Source: Elymus sibiricus (Eukaryota; Streptophyta; Magnoliopsida; Poales; Poaceae). From it: a DNA stretch of 64,000 bases. Every line of letters starts with the position of its first letter. The first letter of the stretch is position 1. This document shows positions 47,793-60,204 of the stretch, one piece after another. Location of the stretch: the NCBI GenBank assembly GCA_039707655.1, contig CM077676.1, forward strand, positions 81,865,895 to 81,929,894, written 5' to 3'. The notes below the pieces were generated by a model. The model did not search any database and was not told the DNA's origin. It saw nothing but the letters and a program-made list of their open reading frames with translations. The position numbers and the translations under genes are program-made.

Positions 47793-49803
47793 GATGGTCC
47801 AGTTTGTACACGAAGTGCATCCAGTTTTTGCCGTAACCCTCTCAACTTTTTATCACATGCGATGTGGGTGAAATGATGATACCATGCCAAGTTTCAACCT
47901 TTTCAGAGTTTATTTGTAGTGCTTTTCAATTTCAGGGTCATTTAGCTCAAAAAAATCATTAAATGCATGAAAAATAGCAAATGAAGTTAGAAAGGGTTGA
48001 AATTTGAGGATGTGGCTTTGAATGGTGTATATTGAATGCACAAAAAGTCTGGAGTTGAAATAAGTTTAAAAAAAATGAAATGCCTTTGTAACAGATGAGT
48101 TTTTGTCCGAAACCTTGATACTTCGAAGGAGATGGTCCAGTTTGTACACGAAGTGCATCCAGTTTTTGCTGTAACCCTCTCAACTTTTTAGCACATGCTA
48201 TGTGGGTGAAATGATGATACCATGCCAAGTTTCAACCTTTTCAGAGTTCATTTGTAGTGCTTTTCAATTTCAGGGTCATTTAGCTCAGGAAAATCATTAA
48301 ATGCATGAAAAATAGCAAATGAAGTTAGAAAGGGTTGAAATTTGAGGATTTGGCTTCGAATGGTGACTATTGAATGCACAAAAATCTGGAGTTGAAATAA
48401 GTTTAAAAAAATGAAATGCCTTTGTAACAGATGAGTTTTCTTCCGAAACGTTGATACTTCGAAGGAGATGGTCCAGTTTGTACACGAAGTGCATCCAGTT
48501 TTTGCCGTAACCCTCTCAACTTTTTAGCACATGCTATGTGGGTGAAATGATGATACCATGCCAAGTTTCAACCTTTTCAGAGTTGATTTGTAGTGCTCAG
48601 GGTCATTTAGCTCAAAAAATCATTAAATGCATGAAAAATAGCAAATGAAGTTAGAAAGGGTTGAAATTTGAGGATGTGGCTTTGAATGGTGCATATTAAA
48701 TGCACAAAAAGTCTGGAGTTGAAATAAGTTAAAAAAAATGAAATGCCTTTCTAACAGATGAGTTTTCGTTCGAAACCTTGATACTTCGAAGGAGATGGTC
48801 CAGTTTGTACACGAAGTGCATCCAGTTTTTGCCGTAACCCTGTCAACTTTTTATCACATGCTATGTGGGTGAAATGATGATACCATGCCAAGTTTCAACC
48901 TTTTCAGAGTTTATTTGTAGTGCTTTTCAATTTCAGGGTCATTTAGCTCAAAAAAATCATTAAATGCATGAAATATAGCAAATGAAGTTAGAAAGGGTTG
49001 AAATTTGAGGATGTGGGTTTGAATGGTGCATATTCAATGCACAAAAAGTCTGGAGTTGAAATAAGTTTAAAAAATGAAATGCCTTTGTAACAGATGAGTT
49101 TTCGTCCGAAACCTTGATACTTCGAAGGAGATGGTCCAGTTTGTACACGAAGTGCATCCAGTTTTTGCCGTAACCCTCTCAACTTTTTAGCACATGCTAT
49201 GTGGGTGAAATGATGATACCATGCCAAGTTTCAACCTTTTCAGAGTTCATTTGCAGTGCTTTTCAATTTCAGGGTCATTTAGCTCAAAAATATCATTAAA
49301 TGCATGAAAAATAGCAAATGAAGTTAGAAAGGGTTGAAATTTGAGGATGTGGCTTTGAATGGTGCATATTAAATGCACAAAAAGTCAGGAGTTGAAATAA
49401 GTTTAAAAAAATGAAATGCCTTTGTAACATATGAGTTTTCGTCCGAAACATTGATACTTCGAAGGAGATGGTCCAGTTTGTACACGAAGTGCATCCAGTT
49501 TTTGCCGTAAGCCTCTCAACTTTTTAGCACATGCTATGTGGGTGAAATGATGAAACCATGACAAGTTTCAACCTTTTCAGAGTTCATTTGCAGTGCTTTT
49601 CAATTTCAGGGTCATTTAGCTCAAAAAAATCATTAAATGCATGAAAAATAGCAAATGAAGTTAGAAAGGGTTGAAATTTGAGGATGTGGCTTTGAATGGT
49701 GCATATTGAATGCACAAAAAGTCTGGAGTTGAAATAAGTTTAAAAAAATGAAATGCCTTTGTAACAGATGAGTTTTCGTTCGAAACCTTGATACTTCGTA
49801 GGA
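47793..49803 (+). repeat. P HOR copy 2, with P5-P6 replaced
   Basis: Starts 47793, 48131, 48467, 48794, 49130 and 49467; total again 2011 bp. P1-P4 are normal. The last two monomers are not P5-P6: 49130 is R2-like (CTCAAAAATATC, ATTAAATGC, GTCAGGAG, ACATATGAG) and 49467 is R3-like (CCGTAAGCC, GAAACCATGAC). The closest matches I see are 45109-45445 for the first and 41758 or 43773 for the second. Confidence 0.93.
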
Positions 49804-51814
49804 GATGGTCCAGTTTGTACACGAAGTGCATCCAGTTTTTGCCGTAACCCTCTCAACTTTTTATCACATGCTATGTGGGTGAAATGATGATACCATGCCA
49901 AGTTTCAACCTTTTCAGAGTTTATTTGTAGTGCTTTTCAATTTCAGGGTCATTTAGCTCAAAAAAATCATTAAATGCATGAAAAATAGCAAATGAAGTTA
50001 GAAAGGGTTGAAATTTGAGGATGTGGCTTTGAATGGTGCATATTGAATGCACAAAAAGTCTGGAGTTGAAATAAGTTTAAAAAAAATGAAATGCCTTTGT
50101 AACAGATGAGTTTTCGTCCGAAACCTTGATACTTCGAAGGAGATGGTCCAGTTTGTACACGAAGTGCATCCAGTTTTTGCTGTAACCCTCTCAACTTTTT
50201 AGCACATGCTATGTGGGTGAAATGATGATACCATGCCAAGTTTCAACCTTTTCAGAGTTCATTTGTAGTGCTTTTCAATTTCAGGGTCATTTAGCTCAGA
50301 AAAATCATTAAATGCATGAAAAATAGCAAATGAAGTTAGAAAGGGTTGAAATTTGAGGATTTGGCTTCGAATGGTGACTATTGAATGCACAAAAATCTGG
50401 AGTTGAAATAAGTTTAAAAAAATGAAATGCCTTTGTAACAGATGAGTTTTCTTCCGAAACCTTGATACTTCGAAGGAGATGGTCCTGTTTGTACACGAAG
50501 TGCATCCAGTTTTTGCCGTAACCCTCTCAACTTTTTAGCACATGCTATGTGGGTGAAATGATGATACCATGCCAAGTTTCAACCTTTTCAGAGTTGATTT
50601 GTAGTGCTCAGGGTCATTTAGCTCAAAAAATCATTAAATGCATGAAAAATAGCAAATGAAGTTAGAAAGGGTTGAAATTTGAGGATGTGGCTTTGAATGG
50701 TGCATATTAAATGCACAAAAAGTCTGGAGTTGAAATAAGTTAAAAAAAATGAAATGCCTTTCTAACAAATGAGTTTTCGTTCGAAACCTTGATACTTCGA
50801 AGGAGATGGTCCAGTTTGTACACGAAGTGCATCCAGTTTTTGCCGTAACCCTGTCAACTTTTTATCACATGCTATGTGGGTGAAATGATGATACCATGCC
50901 AAGTTTCAACCTTTTCAGAGTTTATTTGTAGTGCTTTTCAATTTCAGGGTCATTTAGCTCAAAAAAATCATTAAATGCATAAAATATAGCAAATGAAGTT
51001 AGAAAGGGTTGAAATTTGAGGATGTGGGTTTGAATGGTGCATATTCAATGCACAAAAAGTCTGGAGTTGAAATAAGTTTAAAAAATGAAATGCCTTTGTA
51101 ACAGATGAGTTTTCGTCCGAAACCTTGATACTTCGAAGGAGATGGTCCAGTTTGTACACGAAGTGCATCCAGTTTTTGCCGTAACCCTCTCAACTTTTTA
51201 GCACATGCTATGTGGGTGAAATGATGATACCATGCCAAGTTTCAACCTTTTCAGAGTTCATTTGCAGTGCTTTTCAATTTCAGGGTCATTTAGCTCAAAA
51301 AATCATTAAATGCATGAAAAATTGCAAATGAACTTAGAAAGGGTTGAAATTTGAGGATGTGGCTTTGAATGGTGCATATTGAATGCACAAAAAGTCTGGA
51401 GTTGAAATAAGTTTAAAAAAATGAAATGCCTTTCTAACAGATGAGTTTTCGTTCGAAACCTTGATACTTCGTAGGAGATGGTCCAATTTGTACACGAAGT
51501 GCATCCAGTTTTTGCCGTAACCCTCTCAACTTTTTAGCACATGCTATGTGGGTGAAATGATGATACCATGCCAAGTTTCAACCTTTTCAGAGTTCATTTG
51601 CAGTGCTTTTCAATTTCAGGGTCATTTAGCTCAAAAAAAATCATTAAATGCATGAAAAATAGCAAATGAAGTTAGAAAGGGTTGAAATTTGAGGATGTGG
51701 CTTTGAATGGTGCATATTGAATGCACAAAAATTCTGGAGTTGAAATAAGTTTAAAAAAATGAAATGCCTTTGTAACAGATGAGTTTTCGTTCGAAACCTT
51801 GATACTTCGTAGGA
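49804..51814 (+). repeat. P HOR copy 3
   Basis: Starts 49804, 50142, 50478, 50805, 51141 and 51477. All six subtypes are in order with the standard lengths. Private changes: GGTCCTGTTTG in P3 at its start, AATGCATAAAATATAGC in P4, and GGTCCAATTTG at the start of P6. P3 keeps TAACAAATGAG, as in copy 1. Confidence 0.95.
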
Positions 51815-53825
51815 GATGGTCCAGTTTGTACACGAAGTGCATCCAGTTTTTGCCGTAACCCTCTCAACTTTTTATCACATGCTATGTGGGTGAAATGATG
51901 ATACCATGCCAAGTTTCAACCTTTTCAGAGTTTATTTGTAGTGCTTTTCAATTTCAGGGTCATTTAGCTCAAAAAAATCATTAAATGCATGAAAAATAGC
52001 AAATGAAGTTAGAAAGGGTTGAAATTTGAGGATGTGGCTTTGAATGGTGCATATTGAATGCACAAAAAGTCTGGAGTTGAAATAAGTTTAAAAAAAATGA
52101 AATGCCTTTGTAACAGATGAGTTTTCGTCCGAAACCTTGATACTTCGAAGGAGATGGTCCAGTTTGTACACGAAGTGCATCCAGTTTTTGCTGTAACCCT
52201 CTCAACTTTTTAGCACATGCTATGTGGGTGAAATGATGATACCATGCCAAGTTTCAACCTTTTCAGAGTTCATTTGTAGTGCTTTTCAATTTCAGGGTCA
52301 TTTAGCTCAGAAAAATCATTAAATGCATGAAAAATAGCAAATGAAGTTAGAAAGGGTTGTAATTTGAGGATTTGGCTTCGAATGGTGACTATTGAATGCA
52401 CAAAAATCTGGAGTTGAAATAAGTTTAAAAAAATGAAATGCCTTTGTAACAGATGAGTTTTCTTCCGAAACCTTGATACTTCGAAGGAGATGGTCCAGTT
52501 TGTACACGAAGTGCATCCAGTTTTTGCCGTAACCCTCTCAACTTTTTAGCACATTCTATGTGGGTGAAATGATGATACCATGCCAAGTTTCAACCTTTTC
52601 AGAGTTGATTTGTAGTGCTCAGGGTCATTTAGCTCAAAAAATCATTAAATGCATGAAAAATAGCAAATGAAGTTAGAAAGGGTTGAAATTTGAGGATGTG
52701 GCTTTGAATGGTGCATATTAAATGCACAAAAAGTCTGGAGTTGAAATAAGTTAAAAAAAATGAAATGCCTTTCTAACAGATGAGTTTTCGTTCGAAACCT
52801 TGATACTTCGAAGGAGATGGTCCAGTTTGTACACGAAGTGCATCCAGTTTTTGCCGTAACCCTGTCAACTTTTTATCACATGCTATGTGGGTGAAATGAT
52901 GATACCATGCCAAGTTTCAACCTTTTCAGAGTTTATTTGTAGTGCTTTTCAATTTCAGGGTCATTTAGCTCAAAAAAATCATTAAATGCATGAAATATAG
53001 CAAATGAAGTTAGAAAGGGTTGAAATTTGAGGATGTGGGTTTGAATGGTGCATATTCAATGCACAAAAAGTCTGGAGTTGAAATAAGTTTAAAAAATGAA
53101 ATGCCTTTGTAACAGATGAGTTTTCGTCCGAAACCTTGATACTTCGAAGGAGATGGTCCAGTTTGTACACGAAGTGCATCCAGTTTTTGCCGTAACCCTC
53201 TCAACTTTTTAGCACATGCTATGTGGGTGAAATGATGATACCATGCCAAGTTTCAACCTTTTCAGAGTTCATTTGCAGTGCTTTTCAATTTCAGGGTCAT
53301 TTAGCTCAAAAAATCATTAAATGCATGAAAAATTGCAAATGAACTTAGAAAGGGTTGAAATTTGAGGATGTGGCTTTGAATGGTGCATATTGAATGCACA
53401 AAAAGTCTGGAGTTGAAATAAGTTTAAAAAAATGAAATGCCTTTCTAACAGATGAGTTTTCGTTCGAAACCTTGATACTTCGTAGGAGATGGTCCAGTTT
53501 GTACACGAAGTGCATCCAGTTTTTGCCGTAACCCTCTCAACTTTTTAGCACATGCTATGTGGGTGAAATGATGATACCATGCCAAGTTTCAAACTTTTCA
53601 GAGTTCATTTGCAGTGCTTTTCAATTTCAGGGTCATTTAGCTCAAAAAAAATCATTAAATGCATGAAAAATAGCAAATGAAGTTAGAAAGGGTTGAAATT
53701 TGTGGATGTGGCTTTGAATGGTGCATATTGAATGCACAAAAAGTCTGGAGTTGAAATAAGTTTAAAAAAATGAAATGCCTTTGTAACAGATGAGTTTTCG
53801 TTCGAAACCTTGATACTTCGTAGGA
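51815..53825 (+). repeat. P HOR copy 4
   Basis: Starts 51815, 52153, 52489, 52816, 53152 and 53488. All six subtypes are in order. Private changes: GGGTTGTAATTTG in P2, CACATTCTATG in P3, TTTCAAACTTTTC in P6, and TTTGTGGATG in P6, which is also present in the P6 at 54498. Confidence 0.95.
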
Positions 53826-54835
53826 GATGGTCCAGTTTGTACACGAAGTGCATCCAGTTTTTGCCGTAACCCTCTCAACTTTTTATCACATGCTATGTGG
53901 GTGAAATGATGATACCATGCCAAGTTTCAACCTTTTCAGAGTTTATTTGTAGTGCTTTTCAATTTCAAGGTCATTTAGCTCAAAAAAATCATTAAATGCA
54001 TGAAATATAGCAAATGAAGTTAGAAAGGGTTGAAATTTGAGGATGTGGGTTTGAATGGTGCATATTCAATGCACAAAAAGTCTGGAGTTGAAATAAGTTT
54101 AAAAAATGAAATGCCTTTGTAACAGATGAGTTTTCGTCCGAAACCTTGATACTTCGAAGGAGATGGTCCAGTTTGTACACGAAGTGCATCCAGTTTTTGC
54201 CGTAACCCTCTCAACTTTTTAGCACATGCTATGTGGGTGAAATGATGATACCATGCCAAGTTTCAACCTTTTCAGAGTTCATTTGCAGTGCTTTTCAATT
54301 TCAGGGTCATTTAGCTCAAAAAATCATTAAATGCATGAAAAATTGCAAATGAACTTAGAAAGGGTTGAAATTTGAGGATGTGGCTTTGAATGGTGCATAT
54401 TGAATGCACAAAAAGTCTGGAGTTGAAATAAGTTTAAAAAAATGAAATGCCTTTCTAACAGATGAGTTTTCGTTCGAAACCTTGATACTTCGTAGGAGAT
54501 GGTCCAGTTTGTACACGAAGTGCATCCAGTTTTTGCCGTAACCCTCTCAACTTTTTAGCACATGCTATGTGGGTGAAATGATGATACCATGCCAAGTTTC
54601 AACCTTTTCAGAGTTCATTTGCAGTGCTTTTCAATTTCAGGGTCATTTAGCTCAAAAAAAATCATTAAATGCATGAAAAATAGCAAATGAAGTTAGAAAG
54701 GGTTGAAATTTGTGGATGTGGCTTTGAATGGTGCATATTGCATGCACAAAAAGTCTGGAGTTGAAATAAGTTTAAAAAAATGAAATGCCTTTGTAACAGA
54801 TGAGTTTTCGTTCGAAACCTTGATACTTCGTAGGA
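53826..54835 (+). repeat. Shortened P unit, 1010 bp, with P1/P4 hybrid
   Basis: Starts 53826, 54162 and 54498 (336, 336 and 338 bp). The first begins as P1 (CCCTCTCAAC where P4 has CCCTGTCAAC) and continues as P4 (GAAATATAGC, GTGGGTTTG, ATTCAATGC). P5 and P6 follow. The unit equals the HOR with three monomers' worth removed by exchange inside P1 and P4. The exchange lies between about monomer positions 53 and 180. P6 shares TTTGTGGATG with the preceding unit. Confidence 0.9.
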
Positions 54836-57183
54836 GATGGTCCAGTTTGTACACGAAGTGCATCCAGTTTTTGCCGTAACCCTCTCAACTTTTTATCACA
54901 TGCTATGTGGGTGAAATGATGATACCATGCCAAGTTTCAACCTTTTCAGAGTTTATTTGTAGTGCTTTTCAATTTCAGGGTCATTTAGCTCAAAAAAATC
55001 ATTAAATGCATGAAAAATAGCAAATGAAGTTAGAAAGGGTTGAAATTTGAGGATGTGGCTTTGAATGGTGCATATTGAATGCACAAAAAGTCTGGAGTTG
55101 AAATAAGTTTAAAAAAAATGAAATGCCTTTGTAATAGATGAGTTTTTGTCCGAAACCTTGATACTTCGAAGGAGATGGTCCAGTTTGTACACGAAGTGCA
55201 TCCAGTTTTTGCTGTAACCCTCTCAACTTTTTAGCACATGCTATGTGGGTGAAATGATGATACCATGCCAAGTTTCAACCTTTTCAGAGTTCATTTGTAG
55301 TGCTTTTCAATTTCAGGGTCATTTAGCTCAGAAAAATCATTAAATGCATGAAAAATAGCAAATGAAGTTAGAAAGGGTTGAAATTTGAGGATTTGGCTTC
55401 GAATGGTGACTATTGAATGCACAAAAATCTGGAGTTGAAATAAGTTTAAAAAAATGAAATGCCTTTGTAACAGATGAGTTTTCTTCCGAAACCTTGATAC
55501 TTCGAAGGAGATGGTCCAGTTTGTACACGAAGTGCCTCCAGTTTTTGCCGTCGCCCTCTCAACTTTTTAGCACATGCTATGTGGGTGAAATGATGATACC
55601 ATGCCAAGTTTCAACCTTTTCAGAGTTCATTTGTAGTGCTCAGGGTCATTTAGCTCAAAAAATCATTAAATGCATGAAAAATAGCAAATGAAGTTAGAAA
55701 GGGTTGAAATTGGAGGATGTGGCTTTGAATGGTGCATATTAAATGCACAAAAAGTCTGGAGTTGAAATAAGTTAAAAAAAATGAAATGCCTTTCTAACAG
55801 ATGAGTTTTCGTTCGAAACCTTGATACTTCGAAGGAGATGGTCCAGTTTGTACACGAAGTGCATCCAGTTTTTGCCGTAACCCTGTCAACTTTTTATCAC
55901 ATGCTATGTGGGTGAAATGATGATACCATGCCAAGTTTCAACCTTTTCAGAGTTTATTTGTAGTGCTTTTCAATTTCAGGGTCATTTAGCTCAAAAAAAT
56001 CATTAAATGCATGAAATATAGCAAATGAAGTTAGAAAGGGTTGAAATTTGAGGATGTGGGTTTGAATGGTGCATATTCAATGCACAAAAAGTCTGGAGTT
56101 GAAATAAGTTTAAAAAATGAAATGCCTTTGTAACAGATGAGTTTTCGTCCGAAACCTTGATACTTCGAAGGAGATGGTCCAGTTTGTACACGAAGTGCAT
56201 CCAGTTTTTGCCGTAACCCTCTCAACTTTTTAGCACATGCTATGTGGGTGAAATGATGATACCATGCCAAGTTTCAACCTTTTCAGAGTTCATTTGCAGT
56301 GCTTTTCAATTTCAGGGTCATTTAGCTCAAAAAATCATTAAATGCATGAAAAATTGCAAATGAACTTAGAAAGGGTTGAAATTTGAGGATGTGGCTTTGA
56401 ATGGTGCATATTGAATGCACAAAAAGTCTGGAGTTGAAATAAGTTTAAAAAAAATGAAATGCTTTTGTAACAGATGAGTTTTCGTCCGAAACCTTGATAC
56501 TTCGAAGGAGATGGTCCAGTTTGTACACGAAGTGCATCCAGTTTTTGCCGTAACCCTCTCAACTTTTTAGCACATGCTATGTGGGTGAAATGATGATACC
56601 ATGCCAAGTTTCAACCTTTTCAGAGTTCATTTATAGTGCTGTTCAATTTCAGGGTCATTTAGCTCAAAAAATCATTAAATGCATGAAAAATAGCAAATGA
56701 AGTTAGAAAGGGTTGAAATTTGAGGATGTGGCTTTGAATGGTGCATATTGAATGCACAAAAAGTCTGGAGTTGAAATAAGTTTAAAAAAATGAAATGCCT
56801 TTCTAACAGATGAGTTTTCGTTTGAAACCTTGATACTTCGTAGGAGATGGTCCAGTTTGTACACGAAGTGCATCCAGTTTTTGCCGTAACCCTCTCAACT
56901 TTTTAGCACATGCTATGTGGGTGAAATGATGATACCATGCCAAGTTTCAACCTTTTCAGAGTTCATTTGCAGTGCTTTTCAATTTCAGGGTCATTTAGCT
57001 CAAAAAAATTCATTAAATGCATGAAAAATAGCAAATGAAGTTAGAAAGGGTTGAAATTTGAGGATGTGGCTTTGAATGGTGCATATTGAATGCACAAAAA
57101 GTCTGGAGTTGAAATAAGTTTAAAAAAATGAAATGCCTTTGTAACAGATGAGTTTTCGTTCGAAACCTTGATACTTCGTAGGA
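54836..57183 (+). repeat. P HOR variant, seven monomers (2348 bp)
   Basis: Starts 54836 (P1), 55174 (P2), 55510 (P3, GTGCCTCCAG and CCGTCGCCC), 55837 (P4), 56173 (P5 start with an R1-like end, TGCTTTTGTAAC, GTCCG), 56510 (extra monomer with GTGCTGTTCAATTTC and GTTTGAAACC) and 56846 (P6). One extra monomer sits between P5 and P6. Confidence 0.9.
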
Positions 57184-59530
57184 GATGGTCCAGTTTGTAC
57201 ACGAAGTGCATCCAGTTTTTGCCGTAACCCTCTCAACTTTTTATCACATGCTATGTGGGTGAAATGATGATACCATGCCAAGTTTCAACCTTTTCAGAGT
57301 TTATTTGTAGTGCTTATCAATTTCAGGGTCATTTAGCTCAAAAAAATCATTAAATGCATGAAAAATAGCAAATGAAGTTAGAAAGGGTTGAAATTTGAGG
57401 ATGTGGCTTTGAATGGTGCATATTGAATGCACAAAAAGTCTGGAGTTGAAATAAGTTTAAAAAAAATGAAATGCCTTTGTAACAGATGAGTTTTCGTCCG
57501 AAACCTTGATACTTCGAAGGAGATGGTCCAGTTTGTACACGAAGTGCATCCAGTTTTTGCTGTAACCCTCTCAACTTTTTAGCACATGCTATGTGGGTGA
57601 AATGATGATACCATGCCAAGTTTCAACCTTTTCAGAGTTCATTTGTAGTGCTGTTCAATTTCAGGGTCATTTAGCTCAAAAAATCATTAAATGCATGAAA
57701 AATAGCAAATGAAGTTAGAAAGGGTTGAAATTTGAGGATGTGGCTTTGAATGGTGCATATTGAATGCACAAAAAGTCTGGAGTTGAAATAAGTTTAAAAA
57801 AATGAAATGCCTTTCTAACAGATGAGTTTTCGTTTGAAACCTTGATACTTCGTAGGAGATGGTCCAGTTTGTACACGAAGTGCATCCAGTTTTTGCCGTA
57901 ACCCTCTCAACTTTTTAGCACATGCTATGTGGGTGAAATGATGATACCATGCCAAGTTTCAACCTTTTCAGAGTTCATTTGTAGTGCTTTTCAATTTCAG
58001 GGTCATTTAGCTCAGAAAAATCATTAAATGCATGAAAAATAGCAAATGAAGTTAGAAAGGGTTGAAATTTGAGGATTTGGCTTCGAATGGTGACTATTGA
58101 ATGCACAAAAATCTGGAGTTGAAATAAGTTTAAAAAAATGAAATGCCTTTGTAACAGATGAGTTTTCTTCCGAAACCTTGATACTTCGAAGGAGATGGTC
58201 CAGTTTGTACACGAAGTGCCTCCAGTTTTTGCCGTCACCCTCTCAACTTTTTAGCACATGCTATGTGGGTGAAATGATGATACCATGCCAAGTTTCAACC
58301 TTTTCAGAGTTCATTTGTAGTGCTCAGGGTCATTTAGCTCAAAAAATCATTAAATGCATGAAAAATAGCAAATGAAGTTAGAAAGGGTTGAAATTGGAGG
58401 ATGTGGCTTTGAATGGTGCATATTAAATGCACAAAAAGTCTGGAGTTGAAATAAGTTAAAAAAAATGAAATGCCTTTCTAACAGATGAGTTTTCGTTCGA
58501 AACCTTGATACTTCGAAGGAGATGGTCCAGTTTGTACACGAAGTGCATCCAGTTTTTGCCGTAACCCTGTCAACTTTTTATCACATGCTATGTGGGTGAA
58601 ATGATGATACCATGCCAAGTTTCAACCTTTTCAGAGTTTATTTGTAGTGCTTTTCAATTTCAGGGTCATTTAGCTCAAAAAAATCATTAAATGCATGAAA
58701 TATAGCAAATGAAGTTAGAAAGGGTTGAAATTTGAGGATGTGGGTTTGAATGGTGCATATTCAATGCACAAAAAGTCTGGAGTTGAAATAAGTTTAAAAA
58801 ATGAAATGCCTTTGTAACAGATGAGTTTTCGTCCGAAACCTTGATACTTCGAAGGAGATGGTCCAGTTTGTACACGAAGTGCATCCAGTTTTTGCCGTAA
58901 CCCTCTCAACTTTTTAGCACATGCTATGTGGGTGAAATGATGATACCATGCCAAGTTTCAACCTTTTCAGAGTTCATTTGCAGTGCTTTTCAATTTCAGG
59001 GTCATTTAGCTCAAAAAATCATTAAATGCATGAAAAATTGCAAATGAACTTAGAAAGGGTTGAAATTTGAGGATTTGGCTTTGAATGGTGCATATTGAAT
59101 GCACAAAAAGTCTGGAGTTGAAATAAGTTTAAAAAAATGAAATGCCTTTCTAACAGATGAGTTTTCGTTCGAAACCTTGATACTTCGTAGGAGATGGTCC
59201 AGTTTGTACACGAAGTGCATCCAGTTTTTGCCGTAACCCTCTCAAATTTTTAGCACATGCTATGTGGGTGAAATGATGATACCATGCCAAGTTTCAACCT
59301 TTTCAGAGTTCATTTGCAGTGCTTTTCAATTTCAGGGTCATTTAGCTCAAAAAAAATCATTAAATGCATGAAAAATAGCAAATGAAGTTAGAAAGGGTTG
59401 AAATTTGAGGATGTGGCTTTGAATGGTGCATATTGAATGCACAAAAAGTCTGGAGTTGAAATAAGTTTAAAAAAATGAAATGCCTTTGTAACAGATGAGT
59501 TTTCGTTCGAAACCTTGATACTTCGTAGGA
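57184..59530 (+). repeat. P HOR variant, seven monomers (2347 bp)
   Basis: Starts 57184 (P1, TGCTTATCAATTTC), 57522, 57858, 58194 (P3), 58521 (P4), 58857 (P5, GGATTTGGC) and 59193 (P6, CTCAAATTTTT). The monomer at 57522 starts as P2 (TTGCTGTAACC) and then follows the extra monomer at 56510 (GTGCTGTTCAATTTC, GTTTGAAACC). 57858 starts ordinary and then has the P2 body. So a foreign monomer was inserted through two junctions inside P2. P3 carries GTGCCTCCAG, as at 55510. Confidence 0.9.
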
Positions 59531-60204
59531 GATGGTCCAGTTTGTACACGAAGTGCATCCAGTTTTTGCCGTAACCCTCTCAACTTTTTAGCACATGCTA
59601 TGTGGGTGAAATGATGACACCATGCCAAGTTTCAACCTTTTCAGAGTTCATTTGCAGTGCTTTTCAATTTCAGGGTCATTTAGCTCAAAAAATCATTAAA
59701 TGCATGAAAAATAGCAAATGAAGTTAGAAAGGGTTGAAATTTGAGGATGTGGCTTTGAATGGTGCATATTGAATGCACAAAAAGTCTGGAGTTGAAATAA
59801 GTTTAAAAAAATGAAATGCCTTTCTAACAGATGAGTTTTCGTTTGAAACCTTGATACTTCGTAGGAGATGGTCCAGTTTGTACACGAAGTGCATCCAGTT
59901 TTTGCCGTAACCCTCTCAACTTTTTAGCACATGCTATGTGGGTGAAATGATGATACCATGCCAAGTTTCAACCTTTTCAGAGTTCATTTGCAGTGCTTTT
60001 CAATTTCAGGGTCATTTAGCTCAAAAAAAATCATTAAATGCATGAAAAATAGCAAATGAAGTTAGAAAGGGTTGAAATTTGAGGATGTGGCTTTGAATGG
60101 TGCATATTGAATGCACAAAAAGTCTGGAGTTGAAATAAGTTTAAAAAAATGAAATGCCTTTGTAACAGATGAGTTTTCGTTCGAAACCTTGATACTTCGT
60201 AGGA
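59531..60204 (+). repeat. Two-monomer interruption between P units
   Basis: Starts 59531 and 59867. The first has GACACCATGCC, GCAGTGC and GTTTGAAACC, related to the extra monomer at 56510. The second is P6-like. They form a dimer inserted between a P6 and the next P1. Confidence 0.8.

Noticed and set aside
55494..55691. Plus-strand open frame of 65 codons, repeated at 58178-58375
   Set aside because: It exists only because two P3 monomers have CCGTCGCCC or CCGTCACCC in place of CCGTAACCC, which removes a stop. It is a repeat by-product.
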